A stretch of DNA of 64,000 bases, from NCBI GenBank assembly GCA_017620025.1, contig JAFZRF010000008.1:37951-101950 (forward strand), in the 5' to 3' direction. Position 1 is the first letter of the stretch; each line of letters opens with the position of its first letter. The DNA is from Ruminococcus sp. GTDB taxonomy: Bacteria > Bacillota > Clostridia > Oscillospirales > Ruminococcaceae. Below the pieces are notes generated by a model. That model was not told where the DNA came from and made no database searches. It worked only from the letters and a program-made list of their open reading frames with translations. Shown here piece after piece: positions 25,174 through 35,200 of the stretch. The translations under genes and the position numbers were made by a program.

Positions 25174-27792
25174 CAGCACTCTTTCTATTGCCTCTGCCTT
25201 GCTCCTGAAAAGTTCTCCGAGCTCCGCATGGTGCGCGCTAACGTATTCCGCATCGCCTTTTTTGCAGGCCTCCTCAAGTGACCTTGCAAGTACTGAGACA
25301 TCGTCTGCGCCGACTGTGGCGGATACGCTTTTCAGTGCATGGACGAGTATGCCGTACTGCTTCATATCCTCTGTCCGGAGCGCCTCTTCAAGCTCCGACA
25401 TACGCTTCTCACAGGATCCGGCATAATCGGCAAGCATCTCCAGATAGAAGTCCTTGTCGCCTGCACAGTAATTAAGCCCCGACCCTGCCGCAATTCCGGC
25501 TTCTTCAAGCGCCGCCGCATCGAAAGACTTCCCGGATACCGGAGCATCACCGCTGTCCGGAAGGAATTCCATGACCTCGTCATCCTCCGGCAGGAACTCA
25601 ATGACCTCATTCTCTCCGCCGGCAATGTCCGCCTTTGCAGACACCGGTAGATATTTCTCCAGCTTACCGCTGAGCTCCCCGAGACCTATCGGCTTGGAGA
25701 GATAATCGTCGAAGCCGGCTTTCAGATAGCTCTCCTTAGCGCCGAGCACGGCATTTGCCGTCAGTGCGATCATTGCAGTGCCTTCAGGGATAAGCCCCGA
25801 CTCATTCAGCTTGCCGAGAGTCTCGATACCGTCCATCTTCGGCATCATGTGATCAAGGAATACTATATCGTAGGTATTGCTGCACATCAGCTCAACGGTC
25901 TTCTCGCCCGATGCTGCAAGCTCCGGACGTATGCCGAACAGCTTCAGCAGATTTGCCGCCACCTTGAGATTCATGTCATTGTCATCGGTGACGAGCACTC
26001 TTGCGCCGGGATACTGCGGATAGCTTACAGATTTCAGATCCTCCGGATCGGCACGGTGTTCAAGATCTCCCATAGGTGCTTTATCTGCAATACCCTGCCG
26101 TATCTCAAAGGAGAATACCGAGCCCTCGCCGTAGGTGCTCTCCACATTCAGTTTGCTGTCCATAAGCGCAAGCAGCTTTGTGACGATCGCCATGCCGAGT
26201 CCTGTGCCCTCGATATGCCTGTTCCTGGTCACCTCAAGACGTGAGAAGGATTCAAACAGCTTCTCCATATCCTCCTTGCGTATGCCGATTCCCGTATCAC
26301 TTACTGATACCGCAAGCACAGCCTCATCGTCTGTCCGCTCCGCACAGCGTATATCAAGCGTTACCTTGCCCTTCTCGGTATATTTGACCGCATTTGTGAG
26401 CAGGTTCACTATGACCTGCATAACACGCACATCGTCACCGATAAGCTCACAGGGCAGCTTCGGATCGGCATTGACCTCAAGCTCGAGGCCCTTGCCCTTT
26501 GCACGCTCCGATACGGTGTTCACAAGATTGCTTATCATGGAAGCCGTTTCGTATCTGGCAGGTATTATCTCCATCTTGCCGTCCTCGATCTTTGAGAAGT
26601 CAAGGATGCTGTTGATCAGCGAAAGGAGAGTCTTTCCGGCAGTCCGGATATTCCTTGAGTAATCGAGTATGTTCTCGTCATCCGATTCACGGAGTATCAT
26701 CTCATTCATACCCAGCACGGCATTGATCGGCGTTCGTATCTCATGCGACATCTGTGCCAGGAAATCGCCCTTGGCCTTGTTGGCGGAATCGGCAGCCGCT
26801 TTTTCAAGCCGCAGGATCTCCGCTTCATAGGCCTTCTGCTGCTCGCTGATCTTCAGAGCTTCAGCCTCACGTCTGCTCTTCTCCTCCTTGCGGTAAGCGA
26901 AGAAATAGAAGAGGGCGATGAGTATGAAAACGAGCATATTGGTTATGATGTTTATTACAAGCTGCGAATAGACATCGGAGAAAAGCTCGTCATTGCCGAC
27001 CACTATCACCAGATGCCACTGATCGAGGATTGAGTCGGTGAATACAGTGCAGCGCCTGCCGTCGATATCGGATTCAAACCGCCCTGTCCCGCTGGACTCG
27101 AGCTTTTGCAGAAGATCATCTCCGCCTTTTACCTCGGAGAAATTGATGCCGTTGAGAGTATGATCGGAATGGGCGATAACAGTGCCGTTCTTGTCAACGA
27201 TGAAGCCGTAGCCCTTGCCGTTCAGACTGGTGGATTCTATTATCTCCTGGATATGGGTGGTATACATATCGATCGCAACGACGTTCCTGCGGTCGGAAAG
27301 GTGCTTACAGAAGGAGATGACCATTTCGCCCGTCTGTGCATCGATATAGGGCGGAACGATAACGAGGCCGTTCTCCTGCTCAGCGAGCTGATACCATTCA
27401 CGCTCAGTCGGGTCATAGTCATCCGGCGGCACCCATTCGAGGCCGTCGAGGTATTCACCTGAGATATAGCCGTAAAGTCCGGTGTAGTTCTGATCGAACT
27501 GGCTTTTGTATCTCTGCGTCTCGAGTATGAGATAATCCCATATCGTCTTGTTTGAGCGCTTGTCATTGACCATGAAATCCACGGTATCGGCAGTTACCCA
27601 CAATACACTCCTGTTGGTATCAAGGTAGTTCCCGAGGCTCGCCGAGATACCGGAGATCTTGTCGGAGCCTACCTCGTAGATATTGGAGACGGATATCCTG
27701 TAGAACAGCGCAGAGGTGTATATCACCACGAGCACCATAAGGATAAATGTCGTAATAAGCGGAAGTGTCAGATTCAGTTTGCTCTTTTTCAT
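25168..27792 (-). CDS. Cache-domain hybrid histidine kinase with receiver and HPt
   Basis: 874-residue membrane sensor kinase. Two membrane helices (about 10-32 and 280-300) flank an extracellular double-Cache domain (DYDPTEREWYQLAEQ, GYGFIVDKNGTVIAH). No HAMP domain is obvious; a coiled segment leads into HisKA (FLAQMSHEIRTPINAVLG), HATPase (NLLTNAVKYTEKG, DTGIGI, GTGLGMAI), receiver (VLVTDDNDMN; phospho-Asp in VFLDHMMPKMDG) and C-terminal HPt (ILVHALKSVSATVG). All catalytic residues appear present. Double-Cache domains usually bind small molecules such as amino acids. The ribosome site (GTGGG) is weak. The stop codon lies inside the end of a dispersed repeat. It may signal to the receiver-EAL protein nearby. 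Confidence 0.88.
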   Translation of the reverse strand: MKKSKLNLTLPLITTFILMVLVVIYTSALFYRISVSNIYEVGSDKISGISASLGNYLDTNRSVLWVTADTVDFMVNDKRSNKTIWDYLILETQRYKSQFDQNYTGLYGYISGEYLDGLEWVPPDDYDPTEREWYQLAEQENGLVIVPPYIDAQTGEMVISFCKHLSDRRNVVAIDMYTTHIQEIIESTSLNGKGYGFIVDKNGTVIAHSDHTLNGINFSEVKGGDDLLQKLESSGTGRFESDIDGRRCTVFTDSILDQWHLVIVVGNDELFSDVYSQLVINIITNMLVFILIALFYFFAYRKEEKSRREAEALKISEQQKAYEAEILRLEKAAADSANKAKGDFLAQMSHEIRTPINAVLGMNEMILRESDDENILDYSRNIRTAGKTLLSLINSILDFSKIEDGKMEIIPARYETASMISNLVNTVSERAKGKGLELEVNADPKLPCELIGDDVRVMQVIVNLLTNAVKYTEKGKVTLDIRCAERTDDEAVLAVSVSDTGIGIRKEDMEKLFESFSRLEVTRNRHIEGTGLGMAIVTKLLALMDSKLNVESTYGEGSVFSFEIRQGIADKAPMGDLEHRADPEDLKSVSYPQYPGARVLVTDDNDMNLKVAANLLKLFGIRPELAASGEKTVELMCSNTYDIVFLDHMMPKMDGIETLGKLNESGLIPEGTAMIALTANAVLGAKESYLKAGFDDYLSKPIGLGELSGKLEKYLPVSAKADIAGGENEVIEFLPEDDEVMEFLPDSGDAPVSGKSFDAAALEEAGIAAGSGLNYCAGDKDFYLEMLADYAGSCEKRMSELEEALRTEDMKQYGILVHALKSVSATVGADDVSVLARSLEEACKKGDAEYVSAHHAELGELFRSKAEAIERVLK

Positions 27793-27955
27793 TTTTTCAT
27801 ACCCACATAAAAGATCTGTGACATCCCGGATGCAGCAGAATAAGCGACATCCGGAACGGTTGCGTATGGAAGCCGGTGTCTGCCTGAAGCAGAGCGCACC
27901 GGCCGATGCTGTCAGCCGTAATCTGAATATGCCTGCACGGTAATTATCTGTATCT

Positions 27956-27985
27956 ATTGTAACATATCTTTTATGAACAAATCAA
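27956..27985 (-). promoter_or_regulatory. Candidate promoter of the Cache kinase
   Basis: TTGATT (27985-27980), 18-base spacer, TACAAT (27961-27956) with an extended -10 TG on the minus strand, about 165 bases upstream of the start. Confidence 0.5.
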
Positions 27986-28027
27986 GGGTTATGAGGGCTC
28001 AGACAAAGATTTATGAAACCGGTCAGA

Positions 28028-28121
28028 CTGTGCGGAACAGATCATCCGCACAGCACATCCCGTTCAGAATCCAAGACTGCTTTCTGACAAACAGAAACGC
28101 TCCCCGGCCGGGAAGCGTTTC
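28028..28121 (-). terminator. Two hairpins downstream of the GH5 gene
   Basis: The first (28094-28121) has the stem GAAACGCT/AGCGTTTC continued by three GC pairs; the second (28028-28053) is a perfect CTGTGCGGA/TCCGCACAG stem. Neither has a long T tract on the minus strand. They lie between the GH5 stop and the kinase promoter. Nothing else was recognised in the 350 bases from 27793 to 28143. Confidence 0.5.
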
Positions 28122-28143
28122 TTCTTTTATCAGAGAAATGTGA

Positions 28144-29715
28144 TTATTTCTTAAGGGGAAGATCGGAAGCCTTTACAACACCTGCATCCACCTGCTGGAT
28201 AACTATAGCATCGCTGCCTGTGATTCCTGACTCTCCGTCTACGTCTGCACTCTTCTGGCAGGCTTCGCTGAGCGGATACTTGCTCTGGTTCGCAATGAAC
28301 TGGAGCACTGCTACTGCATCGGCTACGTTTATTATGCTGTCGCCGTTTGCATCGCCGCATACCGCAGCTGCCGGCTCTGTGGGAGCTTCTGTAGGTTCTT
28401 CAGTCGGAGCCTCTGTGGGCGCATCTGTCGGAGCTTCTGTGAGTACTTCCGTAGGTGCCTCAGTAGGTGCCTCCGTGATTGCTTCTGTAGGAGCCTCTGT
28501 CGGTTCCTCAGGATCAGCCTCTGCGGCAGCCTTATGCTTCGGTGAACTGTCGCATATCTCGTTGAAGAGCGCTTTCAGCTCCTGATCTGCCATCTTGCAG
28601 GCATCACGGTCATAGTGTCCGCCGGGGGTTGACCACAGCACCGGACAAAGCTGTCTTTCATAAGCCGCCTTGCACACCGAGCTGAGGAACAGTCTTACCG
28701 AATCCGGCTCCTTGCCCTTTGAAGGACAGCCGTACTCACCTATGATTACGGGTATGCCCTTGTCGATGTAATATTTCATCATATCCATATTACTGTAGAG
28801 CTCTTTGAAGTCTTCCTCAGTGCCCCATGTAGGACGTGCCTTCGCCCACTCTGCGTCCTCGTCCTCGAGTATGGCAAAGCCGGCGGGAGAGTAGTAATGC
28901 ACGGATACTGCCATACGTCCGGCAGGATCGTCAGGCATCTTGAAAAGCGGATCGATGGTCCGGTCAAATCCAGTATTATATCCCGATATCAGCAGATGAC
29001 GCTCAGGGTTGTTTCCTCCTGATCTTCTTACAACATCCACGAATTTCTGGTTTATCTCGTTTACAAGTCCGTAGGACTCAGCCTTTCCGTCCGTGCTTCC
29101 CCAGGGATTCCATACCGACTCCCAGCCGAGCTCTTCGTTCTGGGACTCGAACATGAGGTAATCGCCGTAGTCCTTGAAGCTGTCGGCTATCTGTGTCCAC
29201 ATGGTCTCATAGCGCTTCATGCACTCTTCCTTGTTGTCGGGGAAGGTATTTACCCAGCCGTTGTCCCAGTGGATATTGATTATGCAGTACATATCCGCAT
29301 CGATGATCCAGTCAACGACCTCATGGATACGCTCGTCATAGGCTTCGCTTATCTTGTAGCCCTCGCCCATGATATTCGACCATGCTACGGGCACTCTCAC
29401 AACGCCGAATCCCTCGTCTGCCATGCCCTGTATCATCTCCTGAGTGATGATCGGGCTGCCCCAGGCTGTCTCATAATCGGCAGGCTCGAGGATACCGTTT
29501 CCCCACTGCTCATCCACGTCCGCTATCCAGTCGCCGCAGGCTTCAAACGTATTGCCGAGATTGATGCCTATGCCCATATCGCGCACAAGCTCCATAGTAG
29601 TCATATCACGCATAGTTCCGTTCCTCTTTGGCAAAGCATCCGTTGTTATACACGATACGGACTGCAATGATATAGCAGTTGACAAAATCACACTGATTAT
29701 CCCTGATCTTTTCAT
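28144..29715 (-). CDS. GH5 glucanase with class-B dockerin
   Basis: 523-residue secreted glycoside hydrolase family 5 enzyme, most likely an endo-beta-glucanase. A signal peptide (MKRSGIISVILSTAISLQS) is followed by a GH5 TIM barrel at about residues 35-395: GINLGNTFEACGDW, VRVPVAW, INIHWDNGW, acid/base Glu 194 after Asn 193 (QNEELG; Glu rather than the usual Pro follows), VHYYSP, and nucleophile Glu 337 in VIIGEYG. A linker rich in PTEA repeats (about 395-453) leads to a dockerin (454-523; GDANGDSIINVADAV, KYPL, IQQVDAG). AGGAGG precedes the ATG. It probably hydrolyses beta-1,4-glucans as part of a cellulosome. The AraC-type gene just upstream may regulate it. Exact subfamily and substrate are not certain. 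Confidence 0.9.
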   Translation of the reverse strand: MKRSGIISVILSTAISLQSVSCITTDALPKRNGTMRDMTTMELVRDMGIGINLGNTFEACGDWIADVDEQWGNGILEPADYETAWGSPIITQEMIQGMADEGFGVVRVPVAWSNIMGEGYKISEAYDERIHEVVDWIIDADMYCIINIHWDNGWVNTFPDNKEECMKRYETMWTQIADSFKDYGDYLMFESQNEELGWESVWNPWGSTDGKAESYGLVNEINQKFVDVVRRSGGNNPERHLLISGYNTGFDRTIDPLFKMPDDPAGRMAVSVHYYSPAGFAILEDEDAEWAKARPTWGTEEDFKELYSNMDMMKYYIDKGIPVIIGEYGCPSKGKEPDSVRLFLSSVCKAAYERQLCPVLWSTPGGHYDRDACKMADQELKALFNEICDSSPKHKAAAEADPEEPTEAPTEAITEAPTEAPTEVLTEAPTDAPTEAPTEEPTEAPTEPAAAVCGDANGDSIINVADAVAVLQFIANQSKYPLSEACQKSADVDGESGITGSDAIVIQQVDAGVVKASDLPLKK

Positions 29716-29753
29716 AGTTTCCTCCTGTAGTTATATAGGCATTTCTTACTTAT

Positions 29754-29782
29754 ATAATACAGCGAATGCACAGGATATTCAA
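29754..29782 (-). promoter_or_regulatory. Candidate promoter of the GH5 gene
   Basis: TTGAAT (29782-29777), 17-base spacer, TATTAT (29759-29754) on the minus strand, about 40 bases upstream of the GH5 start. Confidence 0.6.
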
Positions 29783-29817
29783 CCTATGAAACAATCTTCA
29801 GGTGCACAAAATCATCT

Positions 29818-32019
29818 TTATTCAAGACACTCATGCATTACTTTGCGGTACTGCTTCGGAGTCAGTCCGACAGCAGCCGTGAACTGCCTCAGGAAGTATT
29901 TGCTGTCGGTATAATCGCATTGCTCCGCGATCTCCGAGACATTATCATCCGTGCTGAGGAGCAGATGCTTTGCAAGCCTTATCCTCGAGCCTATCTGGTC
30001 CTGACAGAAGCTGATACCATAGAGCTGCTTGTACAGCCGGTTGAAGTAATTCGGACTCAGGCCGAACGAGCTGCTGACCTCCTCAAGGCTGTATTTCTGC
30101 AAAGGATTCCGTTCTGTATCCCTGTGCAGCTTATCAAGCTCACGGCAGTACGGCAAGATCTTCCTTTCCTCAAGCTCCTTCTGTGCGTCATCCATTCCTG
30201 ATGTTATATCCCCGGCAATGCTGCTGAACATAACGTCCTCTCCGCAGAAGCTCATGCCGCAGTACAGCAGCGTGCCGGCATCCCTGTACTTTGTATAGGC
30301 CTTTGAAAACATTATCTCCGAGTACACTGCATCGGCAAGCAGCTGCCCATCCACAGCTTCAGACGGACAGATGAGCAGCAGTTCAAATTCCGAGATGCGC
30401 CCTGCGATACCTCCGTTTCCGCAGAAACGGCTCACAGTCTTTGCGGCGGCAACAAGAGCGCTTATCATCTCCTTTGAAGCGGCCTCCGGTATGAATACAT
30501 CCTTATTGCAGACCAGCCTGAAGGCAGCCGCCGTTATGTTCACAGGCCTGTCTGTATTCTTCATAAGCTGGAAGGCCGTGCGCATACCCTCTCTGCTGAA
30601 CAGACCGGTCAGACCGTCGTAGGATGCCGAGAGTGTGCTGCACTGAAGCAGGAAGTCTATATCCGTTTTCAGCCGCAGGAACTCAAGTCCGTTCGAGACG
30701 GATTTCAGCCAGTGACGGTAGGTGTCGTCATAGGTATCCGGCCTGTCGTACATAACCGCACAGCAGCCGAGCAGACGGCCCTTGAAGAATACCGGGTCAA
30801 GGTATATGACCGCCATACCGGGGAAGTGCTCAGCAAGCGTGTCCAGCTCAGACAGCCTGATAACGATATCCTCTCGTCTGGTGTATCTGTTTATATTCCT
30901 GCATATCAGCGTATCGCTGTGCTCCTCGTTCTCGCTGAACCAGTTCTCGAACAGACAGAGAACGATATCGCTCGCATTCCGGACGATGAAAAGCTCCTCG
31001 CCCATCGCCGAAACAAATTCGTCGTAGTTCCTGCACTCCGTGAGCCTTGATTCCATATCGGATTTCAGTCCCCAGGAAGCAAACTGATTCTTTGTCCGGA
31101 GGAATGTAAGCTCCTCCTGCAGTCTGTCCTCCGTATCGTCTCCGCACCGGCAGGTCTGTCCCGATATGAACGTGCCCTGCGGCGGATAATATACTGTCTC
31201 TTCTCCGCTGCGCCGGCTTACAAGGATATCGACAGCCGCCGCACCGAGAGCCTCCCTGTTACGCCTGTAGGTAGTGAGCAGAGGTCTGTGCATACTTCTC
31301 TCCGGGATATACTCATACCCGATAACAGCCATATGCTCCGTGATATCTATACCCGCCGCCGCAAAGGCGTCCAGCACTCCGAAAGCCATATAGTCATTGG
31401 CACAGACCAGTGCCTGCGGGTACGGCAGTTCTCCCGAGATATACCTTCCGGCAAGCTTCTCACCGGAATTGTACCAGAAATCCCCTTCGTACACAAGGCT
31501 CCCGTCATAGGGGATGCCATGCTTTTCAAGAGAGCTTCTGTAACCGCTGATACGGCTCTGCGAAGGCTTTATCGACAGAGGTCCGGTAAGGAGGGATATG
31601 CGTGTAAAGCCCTCCCTGATCAGCCTGTCAACGATCGCCTCCATATCCTTCTCGTCGCTGGTATTTACGGACGGGAAAAGCTCCGGCTCAAATCCCGGAA
31701 GGGAAGTGCCGGCAAGTATCACCGGGATATCCCGGCGCTTTTTAAGCAGATCGTGTACTCTGCTCCTTGCCGCAGTATCCACAAATGACTCCGAGAGCAT
31801 GATGAAGGCATCAGCCCTGATATCCGATATAAGCTCATATATCATGTTGTCGGCGTTGTCGTGTCTTGCAGGCTCAAGATGATTGTAGAGGTTGGAAAGG
31901 ACGAATACGGCTGCATTTTTCTTCTGCGCCTCTCCGATGATGCCGCTCAGTATCTGCCGCTGCTCGGTATTGTTGACCTCTGCGCCTATCACGCATATCC
32001 TGTATCTGTTATCGCTCAT
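29818..32019 (-). CDS. XylR/LacI-like sensor protein with degenerate GGDEF and AraC DNA-binding domain
   Basis: 733-residue regulator. The N-terminal 310 or so residues are a periplasmic-binding-protein-like sugar sensor as in LacI/GalR and E. coli XylR (ICVIGAEVNNTEQRQILSGI, CANDYMAFGVLDAFAAAG, VIGYEY). A middle region (about 330-600) includes a GGDEF-like fold (YDGLTGLFSREGM) whose active site reads GRISEFELLL, so it is probably inactive and regulatory. The C-terminal 100 residues are an AraC-type double helix-turn-helix (YSLEEVSSSFGLSPNYFNRL; VSEIAEQCDYTDSKYF). ATG at 32019 is chosen, 9 bases after GGAGGG. It lies upstream of, and in the same direction as, the GH5 gene, which it may control in response to a sugar. 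Confidence 0.85.
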   Translation of the reverse strand: MSDNRYRICVIGAEVNNTEQRQILSGIIGEAQKKNAAVFVLSNLYNHLEPARHDNADNMIYELISDIRADAFIMLSESFVDTAARSRVHDLLKKRRDIPVILAGTSLPGFEPELFPSVNTSDEKDMEAIVDRLIREGFTRISLLTGPLSIKPSQSRISGYRSSLEKHGIPYDGSLVYEGDFWYNSGEKLAGRYISGELPYPQALVCANDYMAFGVLDAFAAAGIDITEHMAVIGYEYIPERSMHRPLLTTYRRNREALGAAAVDILVSRRSGEETVYYPPQGTFISGQTCRCGDDTEDRLQEELTFLRTKNQFASWGLKSDMESRLTECRNYDEFVSAMGEELFIVRNASDIVLCLFENWFSENEEHSDTLICRNINRYTRREDIVIRLSELDTLAEHFPGMAVIYLDPVFFKGRLLGCCAVMYDRPDTYDDTYRHWLKSVSNGLEFLRLKTDIDFLLQCSTLSASYDGLTGLFSREGMRTAFQLMKNTDRPVNITAAAFRLVCNKDVFIPEAASKEMISALVAAAKTVSRFCGNGGIAGRISEFELLLICPSEAVDGQLLADAVYSEIMFSKAYTKYRDAGTLLYCGMSFCGEDVMFSSIAGDITSGMDDAQKELEERKILPYCRELDKLHRDTERNPLQKYSLEEVSSSFGLSPNYFNRLYKQLYGISFCQDQIGSRIRLAKHLLLSTDDNVSEIAEQCDYTDSKYFLRQFTAAVGLTPKQYRKVMHECLE

Positions 32020-32086
32020 ATCTGCCGTCCCTCCGTTCATCGTCCGCAGTAAGGCCCTCATCTTCCGAAAGCCCGATTTCAAGGTA

Positions 32087-32116
32087 ATTATACCACTTTT
32101 TGAATAGACAAGTCAA
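32087..32116 (-). promoter_or_regulatory. Promoter of the AraC-type regulator
   Basis: TTGACT (32116-32111), 18-base spacer, TATAAT (32092-32087) with extended -10 TGG on the minus strand. Confidence 0.75.
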
Positions 32117-32150
32117 GGAAAATACGGGGCATTCCGGCAGGAAAAGACGA

Positions 32151-32183
32151 ACCGTCCGTGCGGAGAGTTTCCGCACGGACGGT
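32151..32183 (-). terminator. Terminator after the duplicated SH3b-dockerin gene
   Basis: Perfect 13-base-pair stem (ACCGTCCGTGCGG/CCGCACGGACGGT) followed on the minus strand by TCGTCTTTTCC, 25 bases after the stop. Confidence 0.8.
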
Positions 32184-32207
32184 CGTTTGGGATGATTATG
32201 TGGTTTC

Positions 32208-35200
32208 TTACTTTTTGTTGAAATATACATCCGCCTTATCCGTTCCGCCTGTGGAAACGTAAGCGTAGTATTCAAGTATCAGTGAGGCATCTGCGGAATC
32301 CACAAGGCCGTCACCGTTGATATCTGCGGCAGCCTTCTGAGCCTCTGTAACATCTCCGCCGCCGGTAGATACGTTAGCGTAGATAAGCAGTACCTCGGAA
32401 GCATCTGAGGAATCTACGACCTTGTCACCGTTTACATCTCCGATATTCTCCGGAAGAGTCTTTCCGGCAGGCTCAGTCGTTACGGGTACAGGTGCTGTAG
32501 TTGCCGGGGCTGCTGTTGATGTTGCAGGTGCAGCTGTTGAAGTAACGGGAGCTGCTGCTGTTGTAGTTGCGGGGGCTGCAGTTGTTGTAGTTGCAGGAGC
32601 GGCTGTTGTTGTAACGGGAGCAGCTGTTGTAGTTACAGGGATATCGCTGTCCGGGATCTTCTTGATATAGTCAGTGCTTACATAGCCGACAAATCCGTCG
32701 TACAGTACCTTGTACCAACCGGCTGTACCGCTCTCGTAAATATCAAGCTGTGTTCCCTTCGGGATACCTGCTATGATCTTTGATGTTGTATTGGGTTCTT
32801 TCCTGAGGTTGAGGTCGCCCGACTCAACTGCAACATATCCGCCGAAAAGTCTTTCCTCATCGAATGCGCTGAGTGTGTAGCTGCTGATAAGGAACTTGTC
32901 GCCGTCGTTCTCAAACTCGAATATGCCGTAGCCATCCTTATCACTTGCATCAACAGTTGACGCCTTGAAGCCGTCGGGATTCATGCTGATAACCTTTGCG
33001 CCGCTGTCAAGAATGAAATCGGGGTGAGCCTGTCCCATTTCTGTGGATCTGTATACAACACCGTCCTTTTCGATAATGCGTGCTTCGATATCCTTGATGA
33101 TGCTCTCTCTGAGTGCTCCTGTTGTGCAGTTCTTTGCAACTTCCTTCAGTATGTCGGGTGATGTACTCTGATTCTGTACATTTACGAACTCGACGCCGTT
33201 TACCTTGATCCTGTCCTTTGAATCTCCGGTTGCAGCGGATTCAATATCCTTGAGGAGGTAATTGAGGGCGGTGATCCTTGATTCAGCACACAGCTTATAG
33301 TCCTCGGAAGATCTGTTTACGCTGTAGAAATCGCTTTCAAAGCTGCTTATCTTCCAGTCATCGCCATCAGCTGTGAATACCGCTCTGCTGTGTCCCTGGC
33401 CTGTAAGCGGATTGATCTGAACGGTGGTCGCTGTGAAGGACTTGTCTGTCTTGTCAGTAATGATAACGCCCTGCTTTGTGTCTACATCAATTGAACCTCT
33501 GCCTAAATCACGCTCATAGAGCACGCCGTCCTTCTCCACGAAGATATCGCCGCATCTATCAATGAACTGCTTGTTGAGATCGCCTGTGGTGTTTGCGTTG
33601 ATGAATGCCTTGATGTCGCTCAGTGACTTGTAATTCTTGTCTATTACCTTGAAGTATGTATAGTCGCCTTCCTTGATAGAATCTGTATTGCTTGAAGCGA
33701 GTGCGCCTGCAAGTATATTGTCTATTTTAGTGTAGTTGTTCATTTTCTCAATAGCAAGCTGCTCTGTTCCGTCATCCCAGGCTGTATCTTTTACAATGCG
33801 GGACATATCGCCGTTTCCGCCGGTGATAACATCCGCATTCATCTTGTGGTAGTAGCCGCCGAAGACATCTATTGCTCCGCTTTTGAAGAGCACCAGAGGA
33901 AGACGTGTGCCGTCAATGTACTCCTCCTCAGACACTGTGATCTTGCCCGAGGTCTCTGTACCCTTGCTGTCAGTGTAAACGAATGTGCCGTCTTCCTTGA
34001 CATCTATGACACCCATATATTCTGCACATAAATCTACAGAATACTTGTCCTTGGCCTCTTCAAATCTCCATCTGCCTGCGAGCTCCTTAGCATCAACGGC
34101 AGGTGCCGGATTTGCAGTAGTCGCAGCCGGTGCAGTTGTTGCGGGAGCAGCAGTTGAAGTAACAGGAGCTGCTGCTGTTGTAGTTGCAGGAGCGGCTGTT
34201 GTAGCGGGTGCAACTGTTGTTGTAGCTGCAGGGATATCGCTGTCCGGGATCTTCTTGATATAGTCAGTGCTTACATAGCCGACAAATCCGTCGTACAGTA
34301 CCTTGTACCAGCCGGCTGTTCCGCTCTCGTAAATATCAAGCTGTGTTCCCTTCGGGATAACTGTGATGATCTTTGATGTTGTATTGGGTTCTTTCCTGAG
34401 GTTGAGGTCGCCCGACTCAACATCTACATAGCCGCCGAATAATCTTTCCTGATCAAATGCGCTGAGTGTGTAGCTCTTGATAAGGAACTTGTCGCCGTCG
34501 TTCTCAAACTCGAATATACCGTAGCCGTCCTTATCGCTTGCGTCAACGGTCGATGCCTTGAAACCGTCGGGATTCATGCTGATAATCTTTGCGCCGCTGT
34601 CGAGAATGAAATCGGGGTGAGCCTGTCCCATTTCTGTGGATCTGTATACTACGCCGTCCTTTTCGATAATGCGTGCTTCGATATCCTTGATGATGCCATC
34701 TCTGAGCGCTCCTGTTGTGCAGCTCTTTGCAGTTTTCTTCAGTATGTCGGGTGTTGTATTCTGATCCTGTGCCTTTACAAACTCAACGCCGTTTACCTTG
34801 ATCTTGTCCTTTGCATCTCCGGCTGCAGATGCTTCAATATCCTTGAGGAGATAATTGAGAGCGCTGATCCTTGATTCTGCACAAAGCTTATAATCCTCAG
34901 CAGATCTGTTGAGGCTGTAGAAATCACAGTCAAAGCTGCTTATCTTCCAGTCATCGCCCTCTGCTGTGAATACCGCTCTGCTGTGTCCCTGTCCTGTAAT
35001 CGGATTGATCTGAACAGTAGTTGCTGTGAATGACTTGTCTGTCTTGTCTGTTACGATAACGCCCTGCTTTGTGTCCACATCAATTGAACCTCTGCCGCCA
35101 TCGTGAACATAAAGCACTCCGTCCTTCTCCATGTAGATAGTTTCACTTATCTCAACAAGCTGCTTGCTGAGATCGCCTGTGGTGTTGGCGTTGATGAAAG

